The position numbers were made by a program, and so were the translations under genes. Of a stretch of DNA of 64,000 nt, positions 42,524 through 52,460 are shown piece by piece. Each line of letters opens with the position of its first letter. Within the stretch, counting starts at the first letter, position 1. This DNA comes from Blastobasis lacticolella (Eukaryota > Arthropoda > Insecta > Lepidoptera > Blastobasidae), in NCBI GenBank assembly GCA_905147135.1, contig LR990044.1, positions 10,420,122 through 10,484,121 of the forward strand, written 5' to 3'. Below the pieces are notes generated by a model. The model saw nothing but the letters and a program-made list of their open reading frames with translations. It searched no databases and had not been told where the DNA came from.

Positions 42524-43536
42524 TTTTGCCCATAATTTGCGTTACCTTTTTATGAGAGGTCGGCTTTTTAAGGCTTTATAAGTCCTAGTATATCTGTGAC
42601 CAATATCCATCGTTCGACAATTGTCTTACAAGTTTGTAAGCATATCCTCCATCGGGTCCTCGGAACAACGGTAGGTGCGAAAATGACCCACTGACCTTAC
42701 TTTGGATTAGTTTTGAATTTTATTTTGTATATTTTGATTGATTGTATTTTATCATTGACATTATCTATTGGTAATTCTATTAATGAATATATTTTGATTG
42801 ACGATGTGTGAATATTGAGGCGAGGAATTTCATAGATACCATATAAAAAAATAAACCATCCTGTAGATGTTCCAATTTCACCGCGGAACCACCAACCAAA
42901 CCGAACCAAATTACAAAGTTAAATAGCACCTAATTAGTCTTTGAGACGAAGGCAGCACAAGCTGTTGCGAAATTCATCGGCTCCTGTACCTACACGCGAG
43001 ACGCGGTACTAAAAAAGCTCTCATCAAACATTTATACTTCATTTTCCAAGCGCTGCGATAACAAAACCTCATTCCGGATGACTTACTGCCATAGCGGGGG
43101 TGAAAAAATACGTTCGCCGATGTTAGGTCACAAAATACACAAGGAATCAATTCGACTCGACGTACCGACACTGGCTCTGCCCATTTCCCACAGGGTAGGA
43201 GCTGCCTCCAGTACCGGAAATGTTCGTCCTCCTCTAGATTTTTAATCGGGAATGAAAATTGCGAGCGATTTGTCCGTGAATATTGACTTAGCTGTTAATA
43301 GATTGCGGTTATTACTCTGCCGTGGACTGTTTTCTTTTGACTTGGGTGATTTTAGCTTTTTACTCGGGATTATAAATTAGTAGACTATGGTGGGATGCTA
43401 AATAAATTATTAGAAATTTGTTGATTGTGTAATTGTGTGTTGTTAGCATTACGTACGAATAGGACTTTTTGCCGTTTATGTACCAAGTATGCTTCGAATT
43501 TTTACGGCAAAGATTTGCTTGTGAGGAAACTTGTAG
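42520..43536. other. No feature recognised
   Basis: AT-rich; no long supported frames. Confidence 0.4.
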
Positions 43537-43761
43537 ATTAGAGTACGTCCAAATCTCTCCATCAAATTAAAATGGTGGGAATACGCCGATGTAGCAACGA
43601 CTGGCACGCCGTTTACGCATCACATGCGAGCTGCGTCGCCTGCAATTGTTTCGTATGACCAAATGCAACGCGCCGCTCTGGTGCTACAACAGGTCGGCGA
43701 GCAAGCCGATGCTGCAACTGCGCATTTGGAGCGCGTTCGCAAGATTTGGACGCACCCTTAG
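43537..43761 (+). other. Coding-like frame of 74 codons, no recognised family
   Basis: The frame closes with TAG at 43759. Residues 25 onward have protein-like composition and GC-rich codons, unlike the flanks: GTPFTHHMRAASPAIVSYDQ, then MQRAALVLQQVGEQADAATA and HLERVRKIWTHP. No clear splice signals bound it. Just downstream (43770-43810) is a degenerate family Z scrap. It could be an exon or gene remnant, or transferred DNA. Confidence 0.3.
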
Positions 43762-44157
43762 GAATCACCAACCCCTTCCACTCACTGGCATATAAAGAGA
43801 CTAATGGGCGTATCGTCATGGGCCCGGAACCGGCGTCGGGCCGGCTTGAAATTGGCTTGAATTTCTTTGAAATTGTACTGAATTCGTCGCTGTTTCACTG
43901 ACGCCGACATCGACCGTCAGTGCCGGGCCGGGCTAGTAGACGCAGACCTTATCAAGCTAGGAAATAGGCAACATGGGAATTATGGCAAACCCCGCAATGG
44001 AGGAGGCTTTTTCCTATCTGAAAGTGAATGGATTGATTACATAATCATCAGTACCTAAATAATATGAATATAATTAATTTAAGACCTTATGCCTCATGTC
44101 TGTAATTATGCTGGCTATCCTTCAGACCAGAAAAATTATAATAATAAAAAATTATCA

Positions 44158-44430
44158 TCATGGCGTTAATGTCCCGGTTGTGCTCTCGAGAACGAAGGCC
44201 CGGGGTCCGCCTTGACCATGATTCAGGATTTGGCAATCAGGTAATTATTATAGGATCATGGTTACAAATTCAGTTGCCTGAATTTGCAGGTTTCATCACA
44301 ATGTTATCACTTACCGTAAGAGCATCGGTTAGAATTCAAAGAGTCATTGGTACATGGCCGCAGCGTGATTCGAACCCGATACCTCTCGCTTACGAGTTGG
44401 ATACTCAACCGCCCGGCTACCGACGCTCTA
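44158..44430 (-). repeat. tRNA-derived SINE (family S), copy 5
   Basis: Minus-strand head (CGTCGGTAGCCGGGCGGTTG), anticodon-arm CTCGTAAGCGAGAGGTATC and body to CATTAACGCCATGATG, with an internal deletion relative to copy 1. Confidence 0.85.
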
Positions 44431-46089
44431 ATGCAAAAATTATAGCTTGGCCGGGTTCCTCCGGCTTGACAGAGTACTGCCACCGGTTTCTTCTTTAGTT
44501 TATGTAACTAAACTGAATATTCGGATTATTATAAAATACATTATTTCAAGTCTATCTAGCATAAACGCATGTTTCATTTTTCTTTTTTCTGAATTCTGAC
44601 AACATTTTTATATTTAACCCTTTTAATTTTTATCTGAAGCTGAAGTGAAACCCAATAATCTATCTCCCATTGCAAAATGTAAATAGTATTTTATGGCAGG
44701 CTTTTATCGCCAGACGTATTTAAATACCGACGGCACACTACCGCGCAATAAAATTGACTATCTAAGGCGGTCTATCCATCCTTTATCTTTAACTACCCAA
44801 TTCCGTCACCGTAAAAAGTGCTTTCTTGCCATTTAGCGGTGTTTTCGTCCTTTTTTACCTCAAAACCGAGCCATAACACCTCTCCAGGGTGCGGTGATAT
44901 TTGCATTTAGAGCGAACGACTGATATTCCCGAGTTTATCGGGAGATCGCGGGTCTCGGAGACCCGCTGCACTCGCAAGGTTCTGTTCTGTCGATTACGTG
45001 AGCGCTAAAATAAAAGGGGCGACCTTAACGTGTTTTCCTATTACCAGCAATGGCTGGGCCCATCGTTACGATCGTTCGTGGGGCGTCTGACTGTTTACTT
45101 TCTCGTAATTGTTGTAGTTTAACAGTAACGCTTTCGGCTCATGGGTATCGTACGAGACGATGGCAGTGAAGTGTCGCTTTTTTTGTTGTGTATCCATCGA
45201 TGTAGACATCGATCTCAGATTGTATTAATATTATTAAAGAAGGCTTAGCTAAAGCTGCTGACTTACCTTTAATTTCCAAAATGTTGATTATATTACAAGC
45301 TTTTATTTAACTTGCAATGTTTATAACTATAAATATTCGGGGTGAATCTTGCAAGCCTAATTTGACGCACTTTTGGTATTCAGTTGAGCTGAAATTTGAT
45401 ATTTCTATGTTACTTAGATGGCAATGCATTAAGATGGTACCATGGAGCTGGCTTGATTTTTCATTTGAGAACTTTAATTGCCGAAATCTTGAGTTTACTT
45501 CTAGTGTTGTAAATAAACAATTCAATTACATTTAACACTCAATGAGTGGTATTAGCACCTTTCCCCTTCGCTAAAGTACCAACGTAATTGAAACTGTTCA
45601 GCTAAAGTTTGTACGTCATCTGTTCGCCGGATTCAAAACAGAAGGAAGTGAAAACGGAGCATCTATTTCGTTATAATTAATTAAAGAACTCGTTTGTACG
45701 TGGGGATCTAATTCTAATTTATTTGCTGGGTAAACCGTTTGAAGCCCGGACCCCTCTCGGGTTGGTGAAAGCCGCTTAAATTGTGGTCCAAAACTGCTCA
45801 CTTTGATAAGAAGTAAGTACTTAACCCGCACGTGAAGGCAGTCGTTTTTTTATTTATTTCGACCATCTACTAAAATTTATAAACTACTTGCTTTTGCCAT
45901 GATATTTGTATCAGAGTTGATTAGTTAGTTATGCCGAGAACTCTTAATAAATAAAGTGTAGGTGTCTTAAATCGGTGTAGGTAGGGGTTATGTAATAAGT
46001 ACGGGTACGATTTTGTAATAAGTACTACCTAATAAGTACTTTGTAACTTCTTGGAGTCTTCTGTGTATTTTTTGAAGTATTTTATTTAT
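44431..46089. other. No recognised gene
   Basis: Overlapping 72-codon frames on opposite strands at 45307-45535 are mutual shadows. TAATAAGTAC is repeated near 45990-46040. Confidence 0.4.
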
Positions 46090-46865
46090 TCGTATTGTCC
46101 TTCTCTGGTGCCCTCTACTGGCCCTTCTATTCCTATTATAGAAAGCTTTCGCTAATAAACAAAGTCCTTCACTTGTTTTACTCTCTCGTCATCTATACAT
46201 CATACTGCGAAGTGTAACATCCTAATCTCTTTTCATCGCCTTAGCTTTTATTTTGCTTTCAATTTTCATTCCCTTTTCTTTAAACGCCTTATTCACTAAA
46301 TTTAACATTTCCTGCTCTCTCCGACGATGCAATTAAAACTATCACAACATATATATGATAATTAAACTCAAACGCGAAGGAGAAGCCTAACATGCAACTT
46401 ATCCATTCTCAATCCACATTCCATCTCTTTCAAACCTTTCAAAGCTGTTATCCATATAAAGATCGAAAGCCAAGCATATGCAACATATCCCTGTCTAAAA
46501 CCTCTCGACATAAAGCTTAATACAGGATTTTCTCATATAGAGCCTTCATGGCCTCACTATGCGGCCCCCAATCCTATAACGTTAGTGACAGTGTTGACCA
46601 CAACTCATTCCTCAGCAGCCGGTCATACGCCTTTACCGAATCTCTTAAGTCCAGCTTGCACACCCCACATTTGTCCTTCAGTATCACACCTCACTCTTCT
46701 AATCATAATCTTTGCATACAATATGCCGACAATACTGAGAAGACTTATGACCCTTTGCCCTTGTAGAGTGGAACAATTTGCACCAGTCCTCTGGCACTCG
46801 ACCATCCCTTGTAACGTAAGTAAACTGCAGGGCAGTGTCAGGTTCAATTGTATAAAGAAAACTAA
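46090..46865 (-). pseudogene. Decayed LINE reverse transcriptase
   Basis: Translated in shifting frames on the minus strand it gives GRVPEDWC (near 46800), ISLLSIVGILYAKIMIRRVR (near 46730), AYDRLLRNELW-like sequence, a FRQGY patch and ERAGNVKFSE...KGMKIESKIK (near 46290). These are RT blocks in the correct order. Stops and frameshifts are frequent and the YADD motif is not readable. Confidence 0.65.
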
Positions 46866-47564
46866 AGAATCAGGGTAGTAGGTTATGCTTATTCAGTCCA
46901 GTTAGCTAGCCAATACAAATTATTTATAAAAAATACTTTAGTAAAGCACTATTATATAGGTCCAAAAGAGTCTTACATGTACATTTTGTCCAGCAGAATC
47001 ACATAATTTCATCACTTTGATAATATCATTAAAATAAATGCAGTCTTTGTGCATTTTTAGTCCGAGATCGATTTCATTAATTTTGCATGGCGATAACAGT
47101 TACTTATAGTGGCGATCTAGGTCTACCTTTTTGTTCGAAGGCTGATTTAGTAAAAATAAAAATCGTGAAGAAACCTCCACTTTTTTCCCCTCCAAACTTC
47201 AGACGCCAGACATCTGTCTCCTTTTTTTATTTCTCTCAAGCAGACAATCAATTTCATATTTATCACAGCCAGTCTTTTTCGTGTAAATAGAAATAAAATC
47301 TTCGCCATCATGGCATCGATCTGTGGTATGTCACTGCTTGACAACTTCACAACAATTTGTCAACATTATTTATACCAAGATCAATGTTTAATAATATTAT
47401 AATAGAAACCACGCATTCAATGCCCAAAAGGAAATAAATCAACAGAACAAACAAGTACGTCTAGAAATACATAATTCGAAGATCATTTAAAACAATGGTC
47501 GCATCCAAATAAACATAGTATCCTCTCTTTTTCAGAACATAATATAACGAATTGGAGAGCCATT
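46866..47564. other. No feature recognised
   Basis: AT-rich; overlapping 67-codon frames at 47087-47350 are shadows. Confidence 0.4.
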
Positions 47565-47912
47565 AAAGCCTGAAGGGCCAAAACCAAAGATACCCATAAA
47601 AACCATTATGAATGTATGAAAAGTTAAAAATTAAAGCATCAACGTGCCAAACCAACGTTTGAACAGAAGTCAAACCCTACATACTACAAAATTATATTTG
47701 AATCAAAACATTAGTAAAACGTAGTTACAACGTAGTCTGATTTTACAGAATAGACTTAATTTTCCAGGGAGGAATGATGAGAAATCAGAGCCTGAAAAGG
47801 CAAAATATAAAGATACCCTTAAAAACGATATTACACTTTAAAAAGCATTCAACATGCTGAACCAATGTTAAAACAGGAGTCCTCATAACCGTAAGTAGCA
47901 AAATAAGACCAG
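47565..47912 (+). repeat. Degenerate tandem repeat, period ~220 bp
   Basis: Units at about 47565-47690 and 47786-47912 share in order AGCCTGAA, AAAGATACCC-TAAAAAC, CATCAAC/CATTCAAC-TGC, AACCAA-GTT-AACAG-AGTC and CAAAAT. The identity is spread along the whole unit. Confidence 0.65.
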
Positions 47913-48289
47913 AGAGATCCTACACCCTCCAGCACATATTAAAAAGAAGCCACGGTGCAACAATCTTACTACACCTTTACCACTTCTCAGTATTTCGACA
48001 GTCACCTTATTACACAGCAGCCTTACCCAATATCTGTAATAAAAGCTAACTTAGAAAGCCACGTTAAGTGGCGTAAAAAAGAATCAAATAAACCCTCCGT
48101 TCCTTCAACATTAATAATACCACAACGCAGCAGACAATGAACACAAAAACCTGTTCCACAAAAACCTGTTTCACATCAACATGCCACGTCAGGAAATTAA
48201 AGCGACAAATCTTAGCGCGAAATTAAGGGTGTACAAAAAAGTGTCAAAAATATACAAAAGCAAATTTTCTAGCGACAAAAACGGGTATT

Positions 48290-48355
48290 CAAATTAAGCG
48301 GGACAGCGGGACAGGAGGCTCGTTACGGACCGCGGGACGAGCGGGACACGGAAAA
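48290..48355 (+). repeat. GCGGGAC cluster
   Basis: GCGGGAC occurs four times within about 50 bases (48299, 48307, 48332, 48341), twice as direct neighbours (GCGGGACAGCGGGACAGG). Confidence 0.6.
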
Positions 48356-48611
48356 AATACAAAACATTCCCGGACAGGTGTGAGGGAAATACGGGATGGA
48401 ATGCGATAATCATATTTCAGCGCTTCAGTTCACTTGTTGCAGTGCCCGCTCGGACGGACCTAATTCCTAAACTTCGTCGAGCGTAGTGGCGATCTAATTT
48501 TTTATGCTTTTAGTTTAGGTTGTCCTACGTCTATATACAGTATAGAGGTATAATTATTGAAAGTGTATTTACCTAATGTTATAACAGAGATCTGAGACAT
48601 TGATAGAGAGA

Positions 48612-48656
48612 TGATGGCGCTGTGTGAATTTGTTCAAGCATAATATTATTACATTT
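48612..48656 (+). repeat. Solo 3' tail of tRNA-Gly SINE (family G)
   Basis: GATGGCGCTGTGTGAATTTGTTC plus an AT-rich tail, without any tRNA-like head. It ends 20 bases before the acceptor of the exon candidate at 48676. Confidence 0.7.
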
Positions 48657-48675
48657 GTTTTTCTTTTCATTTCAG

Positions 48676-48756
48676 GTAGGATACTCCTCGGAAGACACGC
48701 CCATGGCCAAGGGCAAAGGCAAGAGAGAGAAAAATCAGCGGTCTATTCTGGCGTAA
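48676..48756 (+). CDS. Candidate terminal coding exon
   Basis: A strong acceptor (TTTTCTTTTCATTTCAG) is followed by a frame VGYSSEDTPMAKGKGKREKN then QRSILA and TAA at 48754. Third positions are mostly G or C, against an AT-rich background, which favours real coding. A second frame (RILLGRHAHGQGQRQEREKS...) is also open, to 48805. The Lys/Arg-rich tail suggests a nuclear or otherwise basic C-terminus; no domain is recognised. It would be the last exon of a plus-strand gene. Confidence 0.4.
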   Translation, partial: VGYSSEDTPMAKGKGKREKNQRSILA

Positions 48757-50059
48757 TCCAACAAGATTGCTCGCTGGAGCCTCGCTATCTCTTAAAACAG
48801 TGCTAACCAAATATTTCAATTACACTAAATTATAAACGTTGAGTCAGTTTAACGTATAAACTACATGTAGATACATACTCGTACACTACTTGGGGCAGCG
48901 ACTTCGTATTGAGTTCGAGGATATTACTCTATCTACATGTCGTATTCGTCGAAAGAAAGGGGGCCCGATGACCTGGTAACGGTCTTTTGCTGGACGTGAG
49001 CCTCCTCCACATTAGTGGACAGGTATTATATATTATTATTATTTATTTAACACTTTATGCACAAAATAGTACAAAGGTGGACTTAAAGCTTTGTAGCTTT
49101 ATCTACCAGTCTACCCCGAAAACTGGTAATAAAAATTGCAGGCAGTTATTGGCACAGTCTCCAGTTTCGAAAACGCAGTGTTCAAGAGACCGAACAGCAA
49201 ACTCTGATGCACATTATTTAGCGTACCAAATAGATTGACTGCCTCTATGAGATTAGTCGTAATTTTCGTCACTTCTAAATGTCCTTCACCTTACTATCAA
49301 TAATTAGGTATAATATTAGTATAATACAATATTAGTATTCCTAACGAAAAATAAAACAGCGACAACAGCAGCTGTCGCGGCTGAGGCAATAATTTAAATT
49401 GGATTATTTTACTTTCTCAGCATTCCGCGAACAACCTAATTCCGGTTATCCCCGACGACACTCAAAACAAACGAAAGTCTGATAAATGTTGCTATTAATC
49501 TCGGCTGCCTGAGTGCGCCCTTTGCGAGAAAGGGACGAAACATTTCATAAATAAAACCTAAACTTACGATTCTAGGTCGTAAAGAACTGAATAATAGGGC
49601 AGTTTGCCCGCTGGATAATTCGAAAACATTTTTCCGGGACAGGTTTTCGCTCGACAAATTTTTACGCGTTTAGTGTGAGCGCCATGATTTACAACGATTT
49701 TTCTTTAACTCCTTATTTATTTGTGCCGTTTTGAATACGGTTTATGGGCGGGTACCGCTATAGAGGTACGGTCGATATGAATTTTTGTTTTTTAAATAAT
49801 CATATTAGTAAATACTGTCTAGTTTAGACTGAGGTCGCCTTTTAAGGCTTTTTAAGACCTAGATACTATAGTCGAGGGAGTTCGAGCAATATTCTACTAT
49901 GCTGGACACCATACGGCAAAAATGGAAAGAATGTTAATGTGTCTCGACGATAGTCTGATGATAATGACGTTGCATCAGCAACAGTGTTGCTAACGCGTTC
50001 TGTCATTGTAATATTTTCTTTCATACATACTATTTTTTTGTACCACTAAACAAGCTTAC
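48757..50059. other. No recognised gene
   Basis: Bases 49030-49200 resemble a LINE 3' end (CAAAGGTGGACTTAAAGC, TACCAGTCTACC). Bases 49880-49920 hold a family Z scrap. Confidence 0.4.
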
Positions 50060-50290
50060 GGCCTGCCTGATTGAAAGCAGACACCGCAGCCTATAGACGT
50101 TTGCAATACCAGGGTTCACCCACTCGTTGCCGACCCCGTAAAAATCTTTTCACCCTTTTCTTGAAGAACTCCATGTTGTACTCTCCAGGGAAAACCTCTT
50201 CCGGTAGTTCATTCCACAACCTCAGTGTGCGTGGGAGAAAGCTCATTTGGAACCGCACAGTTCGCGACCAATTACTATTTGTAATGATGT
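50060..50290 (-). pseudogene. LINE RT C-terminal fragment
   Basis: The minus strand encodes the region homologous to 62930-63150 (KNSRTVRFQMSFLPRTLRLWN, ELPEEVFPGEYNMEFFKKR-like order with shifts). It is joined at its 5' side to the MITE at 50294. Confidence 0.6.
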
Positions 50291-50293
50291 TAA

Positions 50294-50462
50294 GAGGGCT
50301 CAGTGTAAGTTTTGCTTCGGTTTTACTTTATAATCGCGTTTGCGTTTACGTGAAAATTACTATAAAACATGTATAGCGCCATCAAGTGGTACGTAAATAA
50401 AGTTTTTTCGACGTAAACGCGATAGTAAAGTAAAATCGAAGCAAAACTTACACTCAGCCCTC
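50294..50462. mobile_element. MITE (family M), copy 1
   Basis: Inverted arms of about 50 bases starting GAGGGCTCAGTGTAAGTTTT. The loop holds GTATAGCGCCATCAAGTGGT. Arms and loop match 60353-60543. Confidence 0.88.
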
Positions 50463-50484
50463 AGGATGTCACATTGTTTTTATC

Positions 50485-51050
50485 TAGTTTGGCGAGACAT
50501 CTATGCCTATTATTATAATCATCATCATCATCCGAGCAGTCAATCCCGGCTACTGCGAGGGTCCGCTTTCCTGCTTTCCATTTTGCCCGATCTTCGGCAT
50601 CCTCACGTCGTAAGCGGGAGACCTAATGATGTTAATTCATTAGGTCTCCCGCGGGACTACTTTCCTGATACAGGCAAGTTTAGACACCTATTTCCCGCCT
50701 ATAATTATAATCATCTCACGCAAATGATGATAACAAAACAATAAACATAAAACTTGCAGCTCTAAAAGGCATTTTAGTTCTACATGTCATTTAGCTGGTC
50801 TTTTTGTCGCCACTTAATTCGATTGCTGACCGGCCCAGGCGAATGATCTGCATACCTAGTTTTACCTAGCTTGGTGAGTCATCTATGCCTATGATTATAA
50901 TCGCCTCACGTTGATGATGATGACAACAACAACAACAAAAACTAGCAGCTCTAAAAAGCATTTTAGTTTTACATGTCATTTAGCTGGTCATTTTGTCGCC
51001 GCTTAATTCGATTGCAGACCAGCCGGCCCACGCGACTGATCTGCATACAT
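50485..51050 (+). repeat. Two tandem ~195-bp units, first split by an RTE insertion
   Basis: Each unit runs ACATCTATGCCTAT-ATTATAATC... CAGCTCTAAAA-GCATTTTAGTT, ACATGTCATTTAGCTGGTC, TTGTCGCC-CTTAATTCGATTG and TGATCTGCATAC. Unit 1 is 50485-50866 minus the insert at 50521-50703; unit 2 is about 50867-51050. Confidence 0.85.
50521..50703 (-). mobile_element. RTE-type LINE 3' end inserted in the tandem unit
   Basis: Antisense (ATC)n tail then the complement of an RTE C-terminus (EDRAKWKAGKRTLA-like). ATTATAATC at 50512-50520 and 50704-50712 is the target duplication. A perfect 16-bp hairpin with a 7-nt loop lies at 50614-50652. Confidence 0.8.
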
Positions 51051-51398
51051 TTGCAATCGGGACACTGTCTAAATTAAAATAAAATTGCCACCGGCACGAA
51101 GGAACAGGCTTAATGTTAATGTTGCTATAACATTTGGCTTCTTTATTAGGGTTCCGAACAGCAAGAAGTTAAAGCGAAATCGTTATACGATCAGTTTATT
51201 GTCCGTTTGTGTGTATGGCAAGATTCGTTGTGTCAGGAGTGGGATAATAATACGCCAGCATGCATACCATAAGTACACTCTCCAATATCCCACAGAGGTG
51301 GCAGCTACTATCGAGTGACATAAGCTACGATCCTGACACACCCATTAAAAATATCAGCTTGAAATTAAAGAAACGCAGTATAACAAAAAACCTGAAGA

Positions 51399-51665
51399 TA
51401 ATTCATCATCACAACCCGTAACAGTCCACTGCAGGACCTAGAGCCTCTCCCACGAAAAGGAGGTTATTGCCATAATCTCCACGCTTGGCAGGCGGGTTGG
51501 AGATCGCAGTGTTTAAATATAACAATGGAAAATGCTGCTGCCCATTTTCCAGACTACGGAGACTCTTGATCTTTTGTCTCAAAAACATTATATAGTCGCC
51601 TTGTACGACACCTATGAGTGTAAGGAGTTGGTGCTATTCTACTCTGCCGGACACCACACGGCGGG
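51399..51665 (-). repeat. LINE 3'-UTR repeat (family Z), copy 6
   Basis: Nearly full length, from ATCATCACAACCCGTAACAG to GGACACCACACGGCG. Confidence 0.7.
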
Positions 51666-51704
51666 TGATTAACTTGTTGATAATTCATAAAAAGTCTTCT
51701 TTCG

Positions 51705-51940
51705 TTTCATTTCTAATACCCGACGCAAAAACAGGGGTCTTCTAAGTTTGCCTAATGTATGTATCTGTCTGTGGCGTCGTATAGCTTTCGAACAGAAGGG
51801 CCGATTTTGATGCGTTTTATTTAATTGAAAACCAGTTTATGCGAAATGGTTTTTAAACTTGTTTTATTAAAATCGGTTCAGCAGTTTGGGAAAAATTTTG
51901 TATACATATACAGACTTTGTCGGAGGATTTCTGATTTGTT
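51705..51940 (+). repeat. Lepidopteran-type interspersed repeat
   Basis: CGACGCAAAAACAGGGGTCT, a GTATCTGTCTGTGGC segment, GGGCCGATTTTGATGCG and AAAATCGGTTCAGCAGTTTG occur in the order seen in a common lepidopteran non-autonomous repeat. The class is not assigned. Confidence 0.5.
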
Positions 51941-52329
51941 GGTTATCTTGAAAAGGTTTTCAACAACCGCGATTTAGATTTGGTTCCTGTTTAAATTAAA
52001 ATGTTAGTACGGATCAGAACCCAAAAGGCACTTACCAAACTCGCTCTTGCCTTATTTTTTTATCATTTAGCAATGCCGGCCACAGCCCGTCGTGTCGCCG
52101 ACGAGGTTGCGTCGCGATGCGTTGCTTTTACCGTTTTATTTTTACAACGATTAATGGTCGTGTAATAAGTAATGTAAGTAGCCAATTAAGTTAGGACTTT
52201 GCTTAAGTGGTCAAGATTGAGTTGATCTTGGCGCGTGATCCATTAGCAATAGAGTCTATATTAGCATTTGTCTAGAATAGCCAGAAAAATATTTATTCGA
52301 TCAAATTAAAACTAAGCATTCAAGATACA

Positions 52330-52460
52330 CAAGACAAGAAGAGAGCCAAAGGCGTACGACGCGAGGGTGCCGAAGACCGTATGAAGTGGAGAAGAAAGAG
52401 TAGAAAAGCGGATCCTGGCAGAAACCGGGATTGACCTTCGGATGACGATGATGATGACTT
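52330..52460 (+). pseudogene. RTE-type LINE 3' end
   Basis: Reads GAEDRMKWRRK-like sequence then SRKADPGRNRD and stop, followed by a (GATGAT)n tail. Same lineage as 50521 and 55856. Confidence 0.7.
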
